From a bacterium (GTDB lineage Bacteria > Acidobacteriota > Polarisedimenticolia > Polarisedimenticolales > Polarisedimenticolaceae): 64,000 nt of DNA. Both the position numbers and the translations under genes were made by a program. Where the stretch lies: NCBI GenBank assembly GCA_024226515.1, contig JAAELQ010000256.1, positions 1 through 64,000 on the forward strand, given 5' to 3'. How positions within the stretch are numbered: the first letter of the stretch is position 1; each line of letters opens with the position of its first letter. This document shows positions 37,819-47,400 of the stretch, piece by piece. The notes under the pieces are model-generated. The model was not told the DNA's origin, searched no databases, and saw only the letters and a list, made by a program, of their open reading frames with translations.

Positions 37819-37932
37819 TCATCCCTCGGTCGTGACGAATCCCACGCATCATTCTCTCACGGGCCGGCGTCGTTTCGGACGACCGCTACCGCGCGTGATG
37901 CGCGGCCCGCGCCGATCCCTCGATGGAAAGGA

Positions 37933-37948
37933 CCGCCCGGCCGGGCGG
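37933..37948 (-). terminator. GC palindrome terminator after msrA
   Basis: CCGCCCGGCCGGGCGG is a perfect 16-bp palindrome starting 3 bp beyond the msrA stop; on the minus strand it is followed by TCCTTTCC. The T-tract is poor, so factor-assisted termination is possible. Confidence 0.5.
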
Positions 37949-37951
37949 AAA

Positions 37952-38599
37952 TTACTCGGTGGGCAGGCCGACGGGGCAACTCACGCCGGTCCCGCCGAGA
38001 CCGCAGTATCCCTGGGGGTTCTTGGCCAGGTACTGCTGGTGGTAGTCCTCGGCGTAGTAGAACTCGCCGGCGGGCAGTATCTCGGTCGTGATCGGGCCGT
38101 ATCCGGCCTCGCTCAGGCGTTGGCGGTACGCGTCGGCCGAAGCCTCGGCGGAGCGCTGCTGCGCGTCGGAAAAGGTGTAGATCCCCGAGCGGTATTGCGT
38201 GCCGAGGTCGTTCCCCTGGCGCATGCTCTGGGTCGGGTCGTGGCTCTCCCAGAACAGCCGCAGCATGGCCTCGTAGGTGGTCCGTTCGGGATCGAACACG
38301 ACCTGGACGACCTCGTTGTGCCCCGTGGCGCCGCTGCAGACTTCCTCGTAGGTCGCGTTGGGCGTGTACCCCGCGGAGTATCCCACGGCGGTGGTGTGCA
38401 CGCCGTCGGCGGTCCAGAACGTCTTCTCGGCGCCCCAGAAACAGCCCATACCGAACAGCGCCGTCTGCATCCCGGGAAACGGGGGCGACATCGGCGAGCC
38501 GAGCACGAAGTGCTTGTCGGCTGCGGGGATCCGTGTCGACCGGCCGGGAAGGGCCGCATCCCGCGGGACCATCTGCGTCTTGTCCGGGTTGAAGCGCAC
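37952..38599 (-). CDS. msrA: Peptide-methionine (S)-S-oxide reductase MsrA
   Basis: A 215-residue enzyme that repairs oxidised methionine. The catalytic motif GCFWG has Cys53, and the resolving region is NPQGYCGLGGTGVSCPVG near the C-terminus. The N-terminal extension and HHN/ GNDLGTQYRSGIY segments match the long E. coli-type MsrA. GTG 38599 is used; TACGAT lies 9 nt before it, and an alternative ATG is at 38572. It is a single gene flanked by a GC-rich palindrome downstream; no msrB is in the window. Confidence 0.95.
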   Translation of the reverse strand: MRFNPDKTQMVPRDAALPGRSTRIPAADKHFVLGSPMSPPFPGMQTALFGMGCFWGAEKTFWTADGVHTTAVGYSAGYTPNATYEEVCSGATGHNEVVQVVFDPERTTYEAMLRLFWESHDPTQSMRQGNDLGTQYRSGIYTFSDAQQRSAEASADAYRQRLSEAGYGPITTEILPAGEFYYAEDYHQQYLAKNPQGYCGLGGTGVSCPVGLPTE

Positions 38600-38608
38600 G
38601 ATGCGTTC

Positions 38609-38614
38609 ATCGTA
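38609..38614 (-). promoter_or_regulatory. -10 TACGAT 9 nt before msrA (leaderless candidate)
   Basis: TACGAT on the minus strand (38614-38609), then 9 nt, then GTG 38599. No ribosome-binding site intervenes. Confidence 0.4.
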
Positions 38615-38638
38615 CCCGATGGCACGAGGAGCGGCGAA

Positions 38639-39538
38639 TCAGGTCTTGCGAATCAGGACGCAGCTGATGTCGTCCGACTGCGGCCCCGCCCCCTCGACCG
38701 CCGAACGGACCCGACGGCAGGTGGTCTCGACCGGCTCCTTCGCGTCCGCCTTCAGGCAGTTCTCGGCGCCTGCAGGGAAGAACGTGCCGTCCGCGTGCTC
38801 GGAGAGGCCGTCGGTGTAGAGCAGCAGCGTGTCGCCCCGCGAGAGCAGGTCGATGCGATTCAGCTGGTCGAGCCGGCGGACTTCCTGTTCGGGGCGGCCC
38901 TGCCGATCGTCCGGGTCCGTCCCCGAGGGCAGCAGTCCAACCGGCGGGAACGAGACCACGCGGTCTCCGCGAATCGGCATGAAGCTACCGAACTCGCGCG
39001 AGAAGATCGCCGGGGCGCGGTGCCCGGCCGAGATGAAGCGGAACGACCCCTCGGCCGAGATCTCGCCGTAGATCATCGTGAAGTACTTGTTGATCCGCGT
39101 CGACTTGTAGAACCGGGTGTTGATGTGCTCGAACAGGCGCGTCGTGATCTCGCCGAACATATCCAGCTCGTAGTACACGCCGAGCAGGAACGCCTGGTGC
39201 AGCATGGCCGCGATCAGGGCGTCGGTCGTCCGGTGGCCCGAGACGTCCGCCACCAGGACACCCGCCCGCCTACGTAGGGCGTGCAGGCGCTGGGCGACGT
39301 GCATCCGTCCCGCGCGCCGGGCCTCGCCAATCCGCCGGTCCAGGTCGTAGTCCCGGTCGAAGTCGATATAGATGATGTGGTCCCCGCCCATCGTCTGGCG
39401 CAACGGCATAGAGACGCCCGCGATGTCGATGCCCGGAAGGCGCGGCAGGACGCTCGACGTCGGCGCCAGGCAACCGGCGATCTCCTCGAAATTGCGGATC
39501 TCCTCGGCGAGAAGATCCGGACTGCGTGCGTCGACCAT
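38639..39538 (-). CDS. SpoIIE-type PPM serine/threonine phosphatase
   Basis: A 299-residue protein of the PPM/RsbU-SpoIIE class. Metal-binding motifs are present: GGDHIIYIDFD, VADVSGHRTTDALIAAML, the LLLYTDGLSEHADG stretch, and the final QSDDISCVLIR. It has no sensory PAS or GAF domain, only a short N-terminal region, so input must come from a partner. Such phosphatases reset anti-anti-sigma (STAS) proteins; none is encoded here. ATG 39538 is chosen for domain length; the preceding region lacks a clear Shine-Dalgarno sequence. Confidence 0.88.
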   Translation of the reverse strand: MVDARSPDLLAEEIRNFEEIAGCLAPTSSVLPRLPGIDIAGVSMPLRQTMGGDHIIYIDFDRDYDLDRRIGEARRAGRMHVAQRLHALRRRAGVLVADVSGHRTTDALIAAMLHQAFLLGVYYELDMFGEITTRLFEHINTRFYKSTRINKYFTMIYGEISAEGSFRFISAGHRAPAIFSREFGSFMPIRGDRVVSFPPVGLLPSGTDPDDRQGRPEQEVRRLDQLNRIDLLSRGDTLLLYTDGLSEHADGTFFPAGAENCLKADAKEPVETTCRRVRSAVEGAGPQSDDISCVLIRKT

Positions 39539-39615
39539 GGAGCGGGGCACCTGCGGGAGGAGGCGGAATCGCCGGGACCGAAAAAAGTAGAAGCTAGTTT
39601 CCGGTCGGGGCAGGG

Positions 39616-40149
39616 TCAAGCGTCCTCGGAGGGGTCGGGGATAATGAGCGGCTGCCTGCGGGCCCGCCGGCGGATCCACTCGATCGCCTTGCGAACGCGA
39701 CGCTGGCGAGCGATGCGCAACTCGAGGCGACGCTTTCCGGGGAAGTCGAGCAGCGTCATGCTGACGAGGATCGTGATGATGCCCTGACCGGGCAGTACCA
39801 GCATCGCGATGCCCGCGGCGAGCAGGACCAGGCCGGTGCCGTTCTTCAGCAGCAGCGCTCCGTAGCGAATCGCCCGGTGCTGCGCGGTCCAGCTATCGGC
39901 CGGCGGGGTACGCGAGACGAAGTAATCCGGCCGCATACGCGCGATCAACAACGGGATCACGATGAGGCTTCCGAGGAACAGCAGCACCGACAGGCCGAAG
40001 ATCCAGCCCATCAGCACCCGGTGTTCGGAGAGCAGCTCGATCGCACGATCGAACTGCACGCCGATCCCTCCGACCAGCGCATGCGCGCGGTGGACGGCCC
40101 AGGCGATCAGCGCGCCGTGCTCGAAGACGTGTTGGGGTATCGACCTCAT
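39616..40149 (-). CDS. PGPGW-like transmembrane protein
   Basis: A 177-residue membrane protein with three hydrophobic helices. The segment GTGLVLLAAGIAMLVLPGQG followed by IITILVSMTLLDFPGKRR resembles the PGPGW family (usually PGPG-W; here PGQG-I), small membrane proteins of unknown role. The C-terminus is strongly basic (RQRRVRKAIEWIRRRARRQ), placing it in the cytoplasm. TATCCT lies 8 nt before ATG 40149. It is followed 77 bp later by the phosphatase gene on the same strand. Confidence 0.75.
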   Translation of the reverse strand: MRSIPQHVFEHGALIAWAVHRAHALVGGIGVQFDRAIELLSEHRVLMGWIFGLSVLLFLGSLIVIPLLIARMRPDYFVSRTPPADSWTAQHRAIRYGALLLKNGTGLVLLAAGIAMLVLPGQGIITILVSMTLLDFPGKRRLELRIARQRRVRKAIEWIRRRARRQPLIIPDPSEDA

Positions 40150-40157
40150 CGCGGCGG

Positions 40158-40163
40158 AGGATA
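40158..40163 (-). promoter_or_regulatory. -10 TATCCT 8 nt before the PGPGW-like gene (leaderless candidate)
   Basis: On the minus strand TATCCT (40163-40158) is followed by CCGCCGCG and the ATG at 40149, with no ribosome-binding site. Confidence 0.5.
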
Positions 40164-40189
40164 CTCCCCTCCCCAGCCCGGGCTGTCAA

Positions 40190-41377
40190 CTACAGCGAGC
40201 CGACCAGCGCTTCGGCCAGGCGCCGGTAGTGCTCCGGCTCGTTGTACAGCTGGGCCGACAGACGGACCAGCCGCCGCGGCGGCGCCGGCCACGGGATCAC
40301 CGGCACCTCGATCGCGTGCTCGTTCAGCAGCACTGCCTGCAGCGGATCGGCGTAGAGCGGCGTCTCGGGCGGCTCGGGCGAACCGTCCGGCAGGGGCAGG
40401 GACGCCAGCGAGCCGATCATCGAGTCGGGACACGGCAGCGGCGCGCCCAGCGCGTCGGCGACGACCCTGCGCCCCTCGAGCGCCAGCGCGCGGTTCCGCG
40501 CCCGCACCTCGGGCCAGCCGCCGGGAAGCAGGGAGCCGATGCGCTCGATCGCCGCGGGCACGCAGAGAAACGCAGTCGGATCGTCGGTCCCCGTCCAGTC
40601 GAACTCGTCGTGGAACCGCGAGCGGCCCGGGCGGGGCGAGTTCGCCCCGTGGCTGATCGTCAGCGGGCGCACACGCTCGCGGCGGTCCTCACGCACGTAC
40701 AGGAAAGCCGCACCCTTCGGCGCGCACAGCCATTTGTGACAGTTTCCGGTGTAGTAGGCGGCCCCCACGCGCGACACGTCGAGGTCCAGCATCCCCGGCG
40801 CGTGCGCGCCGTCGACCAGCGTGTCCACACCGGCAGCGCCCAGCTCGGCCACCAGCCGCTCGATCGGCAGCCGCATGCCGGTCTGGCTCGTGACGTGGTC
40901 GAGCAGCGCCAGGCGGGTCCGGTCGGTGACGGCGCGCAGCACGCGATCGACGGCCTCGGCCGGCCCCTCGATCGGAAACGGAATCGACACCACGACGACC
41001 CGCGCGCCGCTGCGTTCGGCGACGAACTCCAGCGCGTTGCGACAGGCGTTGTACTCGTGATCGGTCACGAGCAACTCGTCGCCCTTCTCGAAAACGAGCG
41101 AGCGCAACACCGCGTTGACCCCGGATGTCGCGTTGGACACCGCGACCAACCCCGCCGGCTCGGCGCCGAGGAATCCGGCGAGCGAGGCGCGCGCCGCATC
41201 GAATCGCTCCTCGAACCCGCGCACGAAGAACTCCACGGGTTGACGCTCGAGCTCGGCGCGCAGCGCCTGTTGGCGTTGCAGGACCGCGGACGGACAGGCG
41301 CCGAACGACCCGTGATTCAGGAACACGACGTCGGGGTCGAGCGACCAGTGCTGTGAGAGAGAAAGCACGACGCCCAT
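40190..41377 (-). CDS. Class V aminotransferase, isopenicillin-N epimerase-like
   Basis: A 395-residue PLP enzyme. Canonical elements are intact: NHGSFGACP at the N-terminus, SNATSGVNAV in the phosphate-binding loop, DGAHAPGMLDLD with the pyridine-contacting Asp, and the Schiff-base Lys in TGNCHKWLCAPKG. The start is ATG 41377, giving MGVVLSLSQHWSLDPD. The group includes isopenicillin-N epimerases, EgtE and cysteine desulfurases, and the substrate cannot be told. It is a distant paralogue of the enzyme at 28753-29895. Confidence 0.9.
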   Translation of the reverse strand: MGVVLSLSQHWSLDPDVVFLNHGSFGACPSAVLQRQQALRAELERQPVEFFVRGFEERFDAARASLAGFLGAEPAGLVAVSNATSGVNAVLRSLVFEKGDELLVTDHEYNACRNALEFVAERSGARVVVVSIPFPIEGPAEAVDRVLRAVTDRTRLALLDHVTSQTGMRLPIERLVAELGAAGVDTLVDGAHAPGMLDLDVSRVGAAYYTGNCHKWLCAPKGAAFLYVREDRRERVRPLTISHGANSPRPGRSRFHDEFDWTGTDDPTAFLCVPAAIERIGSLLPGGWPEVRARNRALALEGRRVVADALGAPLPCPDSMIGSLASLPLPDGSPEPPETPLYADPLQAVLLNEHAIEVPVIPWPAPPRRLVRLSAQLYNEPEHYRRLAEALVGSL

Positions 41378-41417
41378 TGTGCCACCGGGGGCCAATGGGC
41401 GCCGCAAGTTCGTGACG

Positions 41418-43421
41418 TCAGAATGCGTAGGCCACGATCTTCGACGGATCCGACCGGTAGTAAATCCGATTCGAGATGCCGTCGACCTGATACACCGGTT
41501 CGCGGTCGCGCTGCATGTTGATGATGGCGAGGATCTCGCCGCTGTCCTTGCTGACCTGCGCCAGACCGTACTGCTGCTTCGAGAACTGCACCATCATGAA
41601 CGCGAAGTCGCGCGAGGTGGCCGAGGCCTCGAATCGCTCGCGCGCCGCGCGAAGATACTGCCCCGAGACCCGCGCGAGGCCGTCGGCCATCTCGCCGTAG
41701 CCGTGAGCCAGGCCGGTCGAGATCTCGCGATTGAGCGAGCCCTCGTCCTGGTGCGTGGCCGCGTGCCCGAACGCTCCGCCGTAGACCCCTGCCGCGAAGG
41801 CCGCCATGCCGGCGCGAATCGCCTGAGCCGTCAACAGCGCACGCATGAGCGCCGACCGGCGCGGTGCGGGGTGGTGGGCGTTGAGCTCCACGGCACCCTG
41901 GCGATCGAAGCCGACGACGTGCTGGCTCGACACCAGCGTGATCCGATCTTCGACGACCTCGAGTGAGATCGGCGTCTCGCTGCCGTCCAGCTTGACGCGC
42001 TCCTGCCCGAGCTTGCGCACCGACGACTTCTCGGTATCGATCTCGAACAAAGATCCCGCGTCGCGCGAGAAGACGTAGACTCGCGTTCCGTCCACGGCCG
42101 TGACCAGCGACTCCTCGGAGCTGATCGCCTTGGGCGACACCGTCTTGCCGCTCTCGAGGTCGAGGATGTTGGCCTGGCTGGTCGTCACGTACAGAACGCC
42201 CCCGGCCAGCACGTCCGTTCCCAGCAGGCGCCCGCGGATCTTGACCGGCTTCTTCAACTTGAACGTGCCGCTCTCGACGTCGAGCACGTTCAACGAGTAG
42301 TCGGGGAGCTTGTCGCGCCACGCGCTGTTGACCCCGGTGGTCAGCACCAGCCCGGCCTCGCTCAGGTCGTGGTCGACGACGCCACCCGGCACCTCGATTC
42401 CCTTGCCCTTCTTGCCCCAGGAGGTCTTGCCGCTGGCGTAGTCGACCAGCTTGAGCTTGCCGCGCTCGTGCTGCGGAGGACCCACGACCATGCCCCGATC
42501 GAGGAAGATCGCCTCACCGACGCCGCCCCGATTCTTGACCGGCTTGTCCCACAGCGCCTCGCCGTCCTCGGCGCGGAACGCCATGTAGTACGCCCACACC
42601 ATTCCCGCGGTGGCGCTGCCGTCGCTGACCCACTCGGCGCCGACGTAGAACGCGTCGGAGTTTCCGGGCGCCATGAAGAACCGCGTGCGGCGCGACTCGA
42701 CGAAGCTCTTGTACCACTCGACCTCGCCGGTGCGCGTGGAGATACGGTAGAAGCCGGTGCCCGAGGCGTAGAGGAACGCGTCGTCGCTGATCTCGAACGG
42801 CGCGGAGCGGATGCCCGAGTCGCCGGTCGTCGCCTGCACCAGTGAGGTCAACAGGCCCGCGAGCTTGCCGCCGGCGGCGGCACCGACGATCTTCTCGTTG
42901 GTCCACAGCTTCTCGCCGGTCTCGACGTCGAACAGGTACAGCTCCGAGCGCGGCTTGCCTCCGGGAAAACCGAGAACCAGCAGCGAACCGTCGTGCGGCA
43001 GGATCTGCGCATCGAGCACGCGAGCGATCCCCGCCTTGCGCGAATCGAAGCTGACCTTGCCGTTCATCGTATTCAGCACGACGACGCGCGGATCCTCCGC
43101 GCCCTCGGCCAGCATCACGAACGGCGTGCCGCTGATACGCGTGTAGCTCTGCTCGGCCAGCCCACCGAGATGGCGGTGCAACCAGAGTATGTCGCCGTTG
43201 TCGGGATCGACGCCGCACAGGCCGTCGGCCGTTCCGACGATCAATCGGCCGAGCGGCGTGACGCGCTGCCAGTCGACCTGACTCTCGAACGTCAGCGTCC
43301 ACGCGGGTTCGACCTCCGGCGGCGGCTCGCCGACGGAGGGTGCTGCGGCGACGACCGACAGCGACAGAACGCAGAACAGAAGCAGAGCAGCCGCGCTACG
43401 GGCGCGGGACCATGCGTACAT
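41418..43421 (-). CDS. Exported PQQ-like beta-propeller protein
   Basis: A 667-residue exported protein with signal peptide (SAAALLLFCVLSLSVVAAA) and GGAG 6 nt upstream of ATG 43421. Residues about 35-480 carry repeated propeller blades (GLCGVDPDNGDILWLHRH, LYLFDVETGEKLWTNEK, SLNVLDVESGTFKLKKP). The last 150 residues are different: an Ala/Gly-rich helical segment (AFAAGVYGGAFGHAAT) and a charged end (DSGEILAIINMQRDREPVYQ) that looks like one more blade. No quinone-ligand or dehydrogenase residues can be claimed. It is divergent from the rhomboid gene. Confidence 0.8.
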   Translation of the reverse strand: MYAWSRARSAAALLLFCVLSLSVVAAAPSVGEPPPEVEPAWTLTFESQVDWQRVTPLGRLIVGTADGLCGVDPDNGDILWLHRHLGGLAEQSYTRISGTPFVMLAEGAEDPRVVVLNTMNGKVSFDSRKAGIARVLDAQILPHDGSLLVLGFPGGKPRSELYLFDVETGEKLWTNEKIVGAAAGGKLAGLLTSLVQATTGDSGIRSAPFEISDDAFLYASGTGFYRISTRTGEVEWYKSFVESRRTRFFMAPGNSDAFYVGAEWVSDGSATAGMVWAYYMAFRAEDGEALWDKPVKNRGGVGEAIFLDRGMVVGPPQHERGKLKLVDYASGKTSWGKKGKGIEVPGGVVDHDLSEAGLVLTTGVNSAWRDKLPDYSLNVLDVESGTFKLKKPVKIRGRLLGTDVLAGGVLYVTTSQANILDLESGKTVSPKAISSEESLVTAVDGTRVYVFSRDAGSLFEIDTEKSSVRKLGQERVKLDGSETPISLEVVEDRITLVSSQHVVGFDRQGAVELNAHHPAPRRSALMRALLTAQAIRAGMAAFAAGVYGGAFGHAATHQDEGSLNREISTGLAHGYGEMADGLARVSGQYLRAARERFEASATSRDFAFMMVQFSKQQYGLAQVSKDSGEILAIINMQRDREPVYQVDGISNRIYYRSDPSKIVAYAF

Positions 43422-43551
43422 GTGAATCTCCTGGAAGTTCGGATTGCCCTCGCCGGGGAAACGTCGGATCGTCGCCTGCCGAAGTCAAACGCTGCGGCCC
43501 GCCCTGCGTGTCGCAAAGACCGACACGGTCGCGACCGTGCATCGAGGCTGA

Positions 43552-43557
43552 TAGGCT
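43552..43557 (+). promoter_or_regulatory. -10 TAGGCT 6 nt before the rhomboid gene (leaderless candidate)
   Basis: TAGGCT is followed by CGTCGC and GTG 43564, with no ribosome-binding site. A recognisable -35 is lacking. Confidence 0.4.
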
Positions 43558-43563
43558 CGTCGC

Positions 43564-44325
43564 GTGATTCCACTCAAGGACGAGAATCCCACCGAGATCA
43601 CGCCCTTCGTCACGGGCATCCTGATCGCCGCCAACGTGCTCGTCTGGTTGTTCGTGCAGGGGGCGGGCGGAGGCGATCGCTTCCTCGCGGCGCTCTGTTC
43701 CTACGGCGCGATCCCGGCCGCGATCAGCGGCGCCGTCGAGCCGGGCCAGGCGGTCGATCTGGGCGGTGCGTGGTGCCGCATCGGTCCGACGGCCTGGTTC
43801 ACGTTGCTCAGCTCGATGTTCCTGCACGGCGGGTGGATGCACCTGATCGGCAACCTGTGGTTCCTGTGGGTCTTCGGCAACAACATCGAGGACTCGATGG
43901 GGCACGGGCGGTTCGTCGTCTTCTACCTGCTCACGGGTGTCGTCGGCGGAGTCGCCCACCTGCTCACCGCTCCGGCCAGCGCGGTCCCGGTCGTCGGCGC
44001 GTCGGGCGCGATCAGCGGGGTCATGGGGGCGTACATCGTGCTCTACCCCAGGGTCCGCGTGCTGACGCTGATCATCTTCATCTTCTTCGTCCGCATCATC
44101 GCCCTGCCCGCGGTGTTCCTCCTCGGCCTGTGGTTCGCATTCCAGATTCTTGGAGGCGCGGCGTCGAAGGCGACCGGTGGAGGCGTAGCGTTCTGGGCCC
44201 ACGTCGGCGGATTCGTCGCCGGAGTGGCGCTGATCAAGCTTTTCGAGCGTCCCAAGCTGGTACGGGCCAAACGCGAGCACCGGGTCCTCGGCGAGGACGA
44301 ACTCGGACGCTGGGAGCGCTGGTAA
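43564..44325 (+). CDS. Rhomboid family intramembrane serine protease
   Basis: A 253-residue polytopic protease that cuts substrates within the membrane. The catalytic dyad is Ser147 in VVGASGAISG and His213 in AHVGGFVAG; the HxxxN motif (HLIGN, His93, Asn97) of the second helix is also present, as is FLHGGWMHLIGNLWFLWVFG. Six to seven membrane helices are evident, and the C-terminal tail is charged and cytoplasmic. It stands alone, divergent from the propeller gene; no substrate is evident nearby. Confidence 0.95.
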   Translation: MIPLKDENPTEITPFVTGILIAANVLVWLFVQGAGGGDRFLAALCSYGAIPAAISGAVEPGQAVDLGGAWCRIGPTAWFTLLSSMFLHGGWMHLIGNLWFLWVFGNNIEDSMGHGRFVVFYLLTGVVGGVAHLLTAPASAVPVVGASGAISGVMGAYIVLYPRVRVLTLIIFIFFVRIIALPAVFLLGLWFAFQILGGAASKATGGGVAFWAHVGGFVAGVALIKLFERPKLVRAKREHRVLGEDELGRWERW

Positions 44326-44360
44326 CCTCCCGGCGGACACGCCATCCGCATCCCCTCATT

Positions 44361-44390
44361 TAATTGAGACAATTACGGGACAGAATCCCG
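44361..44390 (+). promoter_or_regulatory. Two adjacent dyads upstream of the metalloprotease/di-heme gene
   Basis: TAATTG-AGA-CAATTA (44361-44375) is a perfect operator-like palindrome in an AT-rich island, and CGGGA-CAGAA-TCCCG (44376-44390) directly abuts it as a small hairpin. They lie 54-83 nt before the ATG and are the main AT-rich feature in the 118-bp gap. Confidence 0.45.
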
Positions 44391-44443
44391 GATCTTGCGT
44401 AATTTGATGGTCTGGCCGCGTCGCGGCGAGGAGGGGTTTTCGC

Positions 44444-47400
44444 ATGAAACATCGCGGGTTCGGGTTGGTGTGCGCGGTCGCGGCGGTCTGGCTACTGACG
44501 GCGCCGGCCCTGTTGGCGGAGCTCACCGACGGGCAATGGTGCCAGACGCAGCAGAAGTGGGAAACGAAGGCCCAGGCGCAACAACAGGCCGGGGGCTTTC
44601 AGGGCGGCACCTGCAACACGCAGGGCGTCTGCGACGATCCCTCCGTGCGCGACTCGTTCATCCCCGACGAGAACACGCCCTTCCTGACCCTGCGCATGCG
44701 CATCGTGGTCTTCGCCGAGGACGGCGGGGGCAACCCGGCGTCGACGCAGGAAGAAGTCGACCAGCAGATCCAAGCGCTCAACGCGGATCTGGCCCAGGCC
44801 CGGATCAGCTTCGTCGCCACGACCGAGTTCGTCAACTCGACGGAGTTCCGTTACTTCGACGGCGGCGAAGAGTTCTCGATGAAGCAGGCGCACGCCGTGG
44901 ACCCCGAAAGTCAACTCAACGTATTCGTCACCGGGACGACCGGATACTCGGTCGGCACGTTCCCCTGGGACAGCGACTCGTTGACGTTCCTCGGCGGCAT
45001 CATCATGGGCATCAACCACTGGCAGCCCGACGGCTCGGTCTTCGCTCACGAGGTCGGTCACTGCATCGGTCTGTGGCACACGCACCACGGCGTCTCCGAG
45101 GTCGCGCAGTGCTCGGGCTGCTACGAGTCGCCGATGGATCCCGACGCCGACTTCAACGGCGACTTCTGCAGCGACACCGCGCCCACGCCGACGAACTACA
45201 ACTGCGGCGACCCGGGAGGCAACGACCCGTGCAGCGGCACGCCGTGGGCCCCGACCGACTTCGACAACATCATGGGTTACGCCCCCGACCACTGCATCAC
45301 CGAGCTCTCGCTGCAGCAACGCGGTCGCGCGCAGTGCTGGTTCAACAACGAGTTGACGGGATGGCTGATCGACCAGGGCTCCGGGGCGCTCAACTTCACC
45401 TACCCCGAGCCCCTGCCCGAGTTCGCCGGCCCGGCGACGAGCACGGCGCTCGAGGTTCAGATCGCCGGCTTCGGTGGAGTCTTCCCGGAGCAGAACACCG
45501 GACAGCTGTTCTACTCGGTCGACGGCGGCCCCTTCGTGCAGCAGACGATGAGTTTCCTCGGCGGCACGCTGTACAAGGGAACGTTGCCGGCGGCGCCGCC
45601 GTGCGGTGGCAACATCCGCTACTACTTCGCGGGCGACTCGACCGAGGCCGAGACCTTTACCGACCCGCCGAACGCCCCGGCCGAGACGTACGAGCTCGTC
45701 TCGGCGTTCGGCTCTCGCATCCTGTCCCAGAACGGCTTCGAGGGTGACGCGTCCGCGTGGACGGTCGTCTCGGACCCGTCGCTATCCAGCGGCGGCTGGG
45801 AGCAGGTCATCCCCGTGGGCACGTTCGACGGAGGCGAGGCCGTCGCACCCGATCGTGATGCGGGCAGCAGCGCCGAGGAGCTGCAGGCCTTCGTCACCGA
45901 GAACGGCCAGACCGGCGGCGCGGCCGACGCGACCGACGTCGACGGCGGACCGACCGACCTGATCTCACCCCCGGTCGACCTCGCGGGCGACGACGGCCGC
46001 ATCACCTACAGCCGCTGGTTCTACTCCGACGGGTCCGACACGCTGACCGTCTCCGTCAGCGGCGACGGAAGCTCGTGGACGACGGTCGAGACGGTATCCG
46101 GGATCGAGAACACCTGGACCGAGTCCTCGTTCATCGTCAGCGACTACATCACGCCGACCAGCCAGGTTCAGGTGCGCTTCCGCGTCTCGGACGACCCGGA
46201 CGATTCGATCACCGAGGCCGGCGTGGACTCCTACACCGCCGAACGTCTGCTCTGCTCGAGCTGCAACAACAACAGCGAGTGCCAGGACGTCGTGTTCTGC
46301 AACGGCGCGGAGGAGTGCGACCAGGGCTACTGCGTCCCCGCGGCGGCGCCGCCCTGCGGTGCGTTCTGCCTCGAGGATCTGGACACCTGCGTCGACTGCA
46401 TCGTCGACTTGCACTGCGACGACGGCCTGTACTGCAACGGACCCGAGACGTGCCAGTCCGACGTGTGCGTGCCGGGCTCGGATCCGTGCAACGGAGGGCT
46501 GTGCAACGACTTCCTCGACTCGTGTGTCGACTGCCTGTTCGACGGCGACTGTCAGGACGGCGTGTTCTGCAACGGCGTCGAGACGTGCAACGCCGGCGGA
46601 GGGTGCGACCCGAACGAGCTGGGCGCTTGTCCCGGGCGAACGTGCGACGAACCGCTCGACCAGTGTCTCGGCACCGCCGAGCTGCAACCGCGCGCCGGCG
46701 AGCCGCTGCTGCGACTGACCGAGGCGGAGCTGACTCGTTTCGAGGCGGGCAAGCAGGCGTTCCAGACCGTATTCGAGGCCGCCGACGGCCTGGGTCCGAT
46801 CTACAACGCGAACAGCTGCGCCGCCTGCCACGCGGGCCCGGACTACGGCGGCTGGAGCTCGACGTCGGTCACGCTGTTCGGTAACGACAACGGGGTCTCG
46901 TTCGACCCGTTGACCTCCGAGGGTGGACTGATGCTGCAGTCCCAGACGACCGACGCGCAGTGCGTCGAGACCGTGCCGCCGTCCGCCAACGTCTCGATTG
47001 CGCGCATGAGCGGCGCCGGCTTCGGCGCGGGCCTCGTGCAGGCGGTCGAGGATGCCGACCTGCAGGCGATCGCCGCCGGGCAGAGCGAACCGATCACGGG
47101 CCATGCGGCCATGATCGTCGACGGGGAGAGCGGAGAGACGCGCGTCGGACGCTTCGGCTGGAAATCCCAGCAGGCCACGCTGATCTCGGCCACGGCCGAC
47201 TGCGCGGCGAACCAGATCGGACTGACCAACCGGGTCTACGGCCAGGACAACGCCCCCAACGGCAACGCCGCGCTGCTGGCGCAGTGCGATACCGTGGCCG
47301 ATCCCGAGGACGGACCGGGTGCGTTCGGCACGGAGTTCGTCGATCGCGTCGCCGACTTCCACCGCTACCTCGCCCCGCCGCCGCAGACGCCGCGGCGCAG

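Noticed and set aside
43422..43563. Small gene in the divergent gap between the propeller and rhomboid genes
   Set aside because: No frame combines a start signal with plausible composition; the gap is better explained as two promoters.
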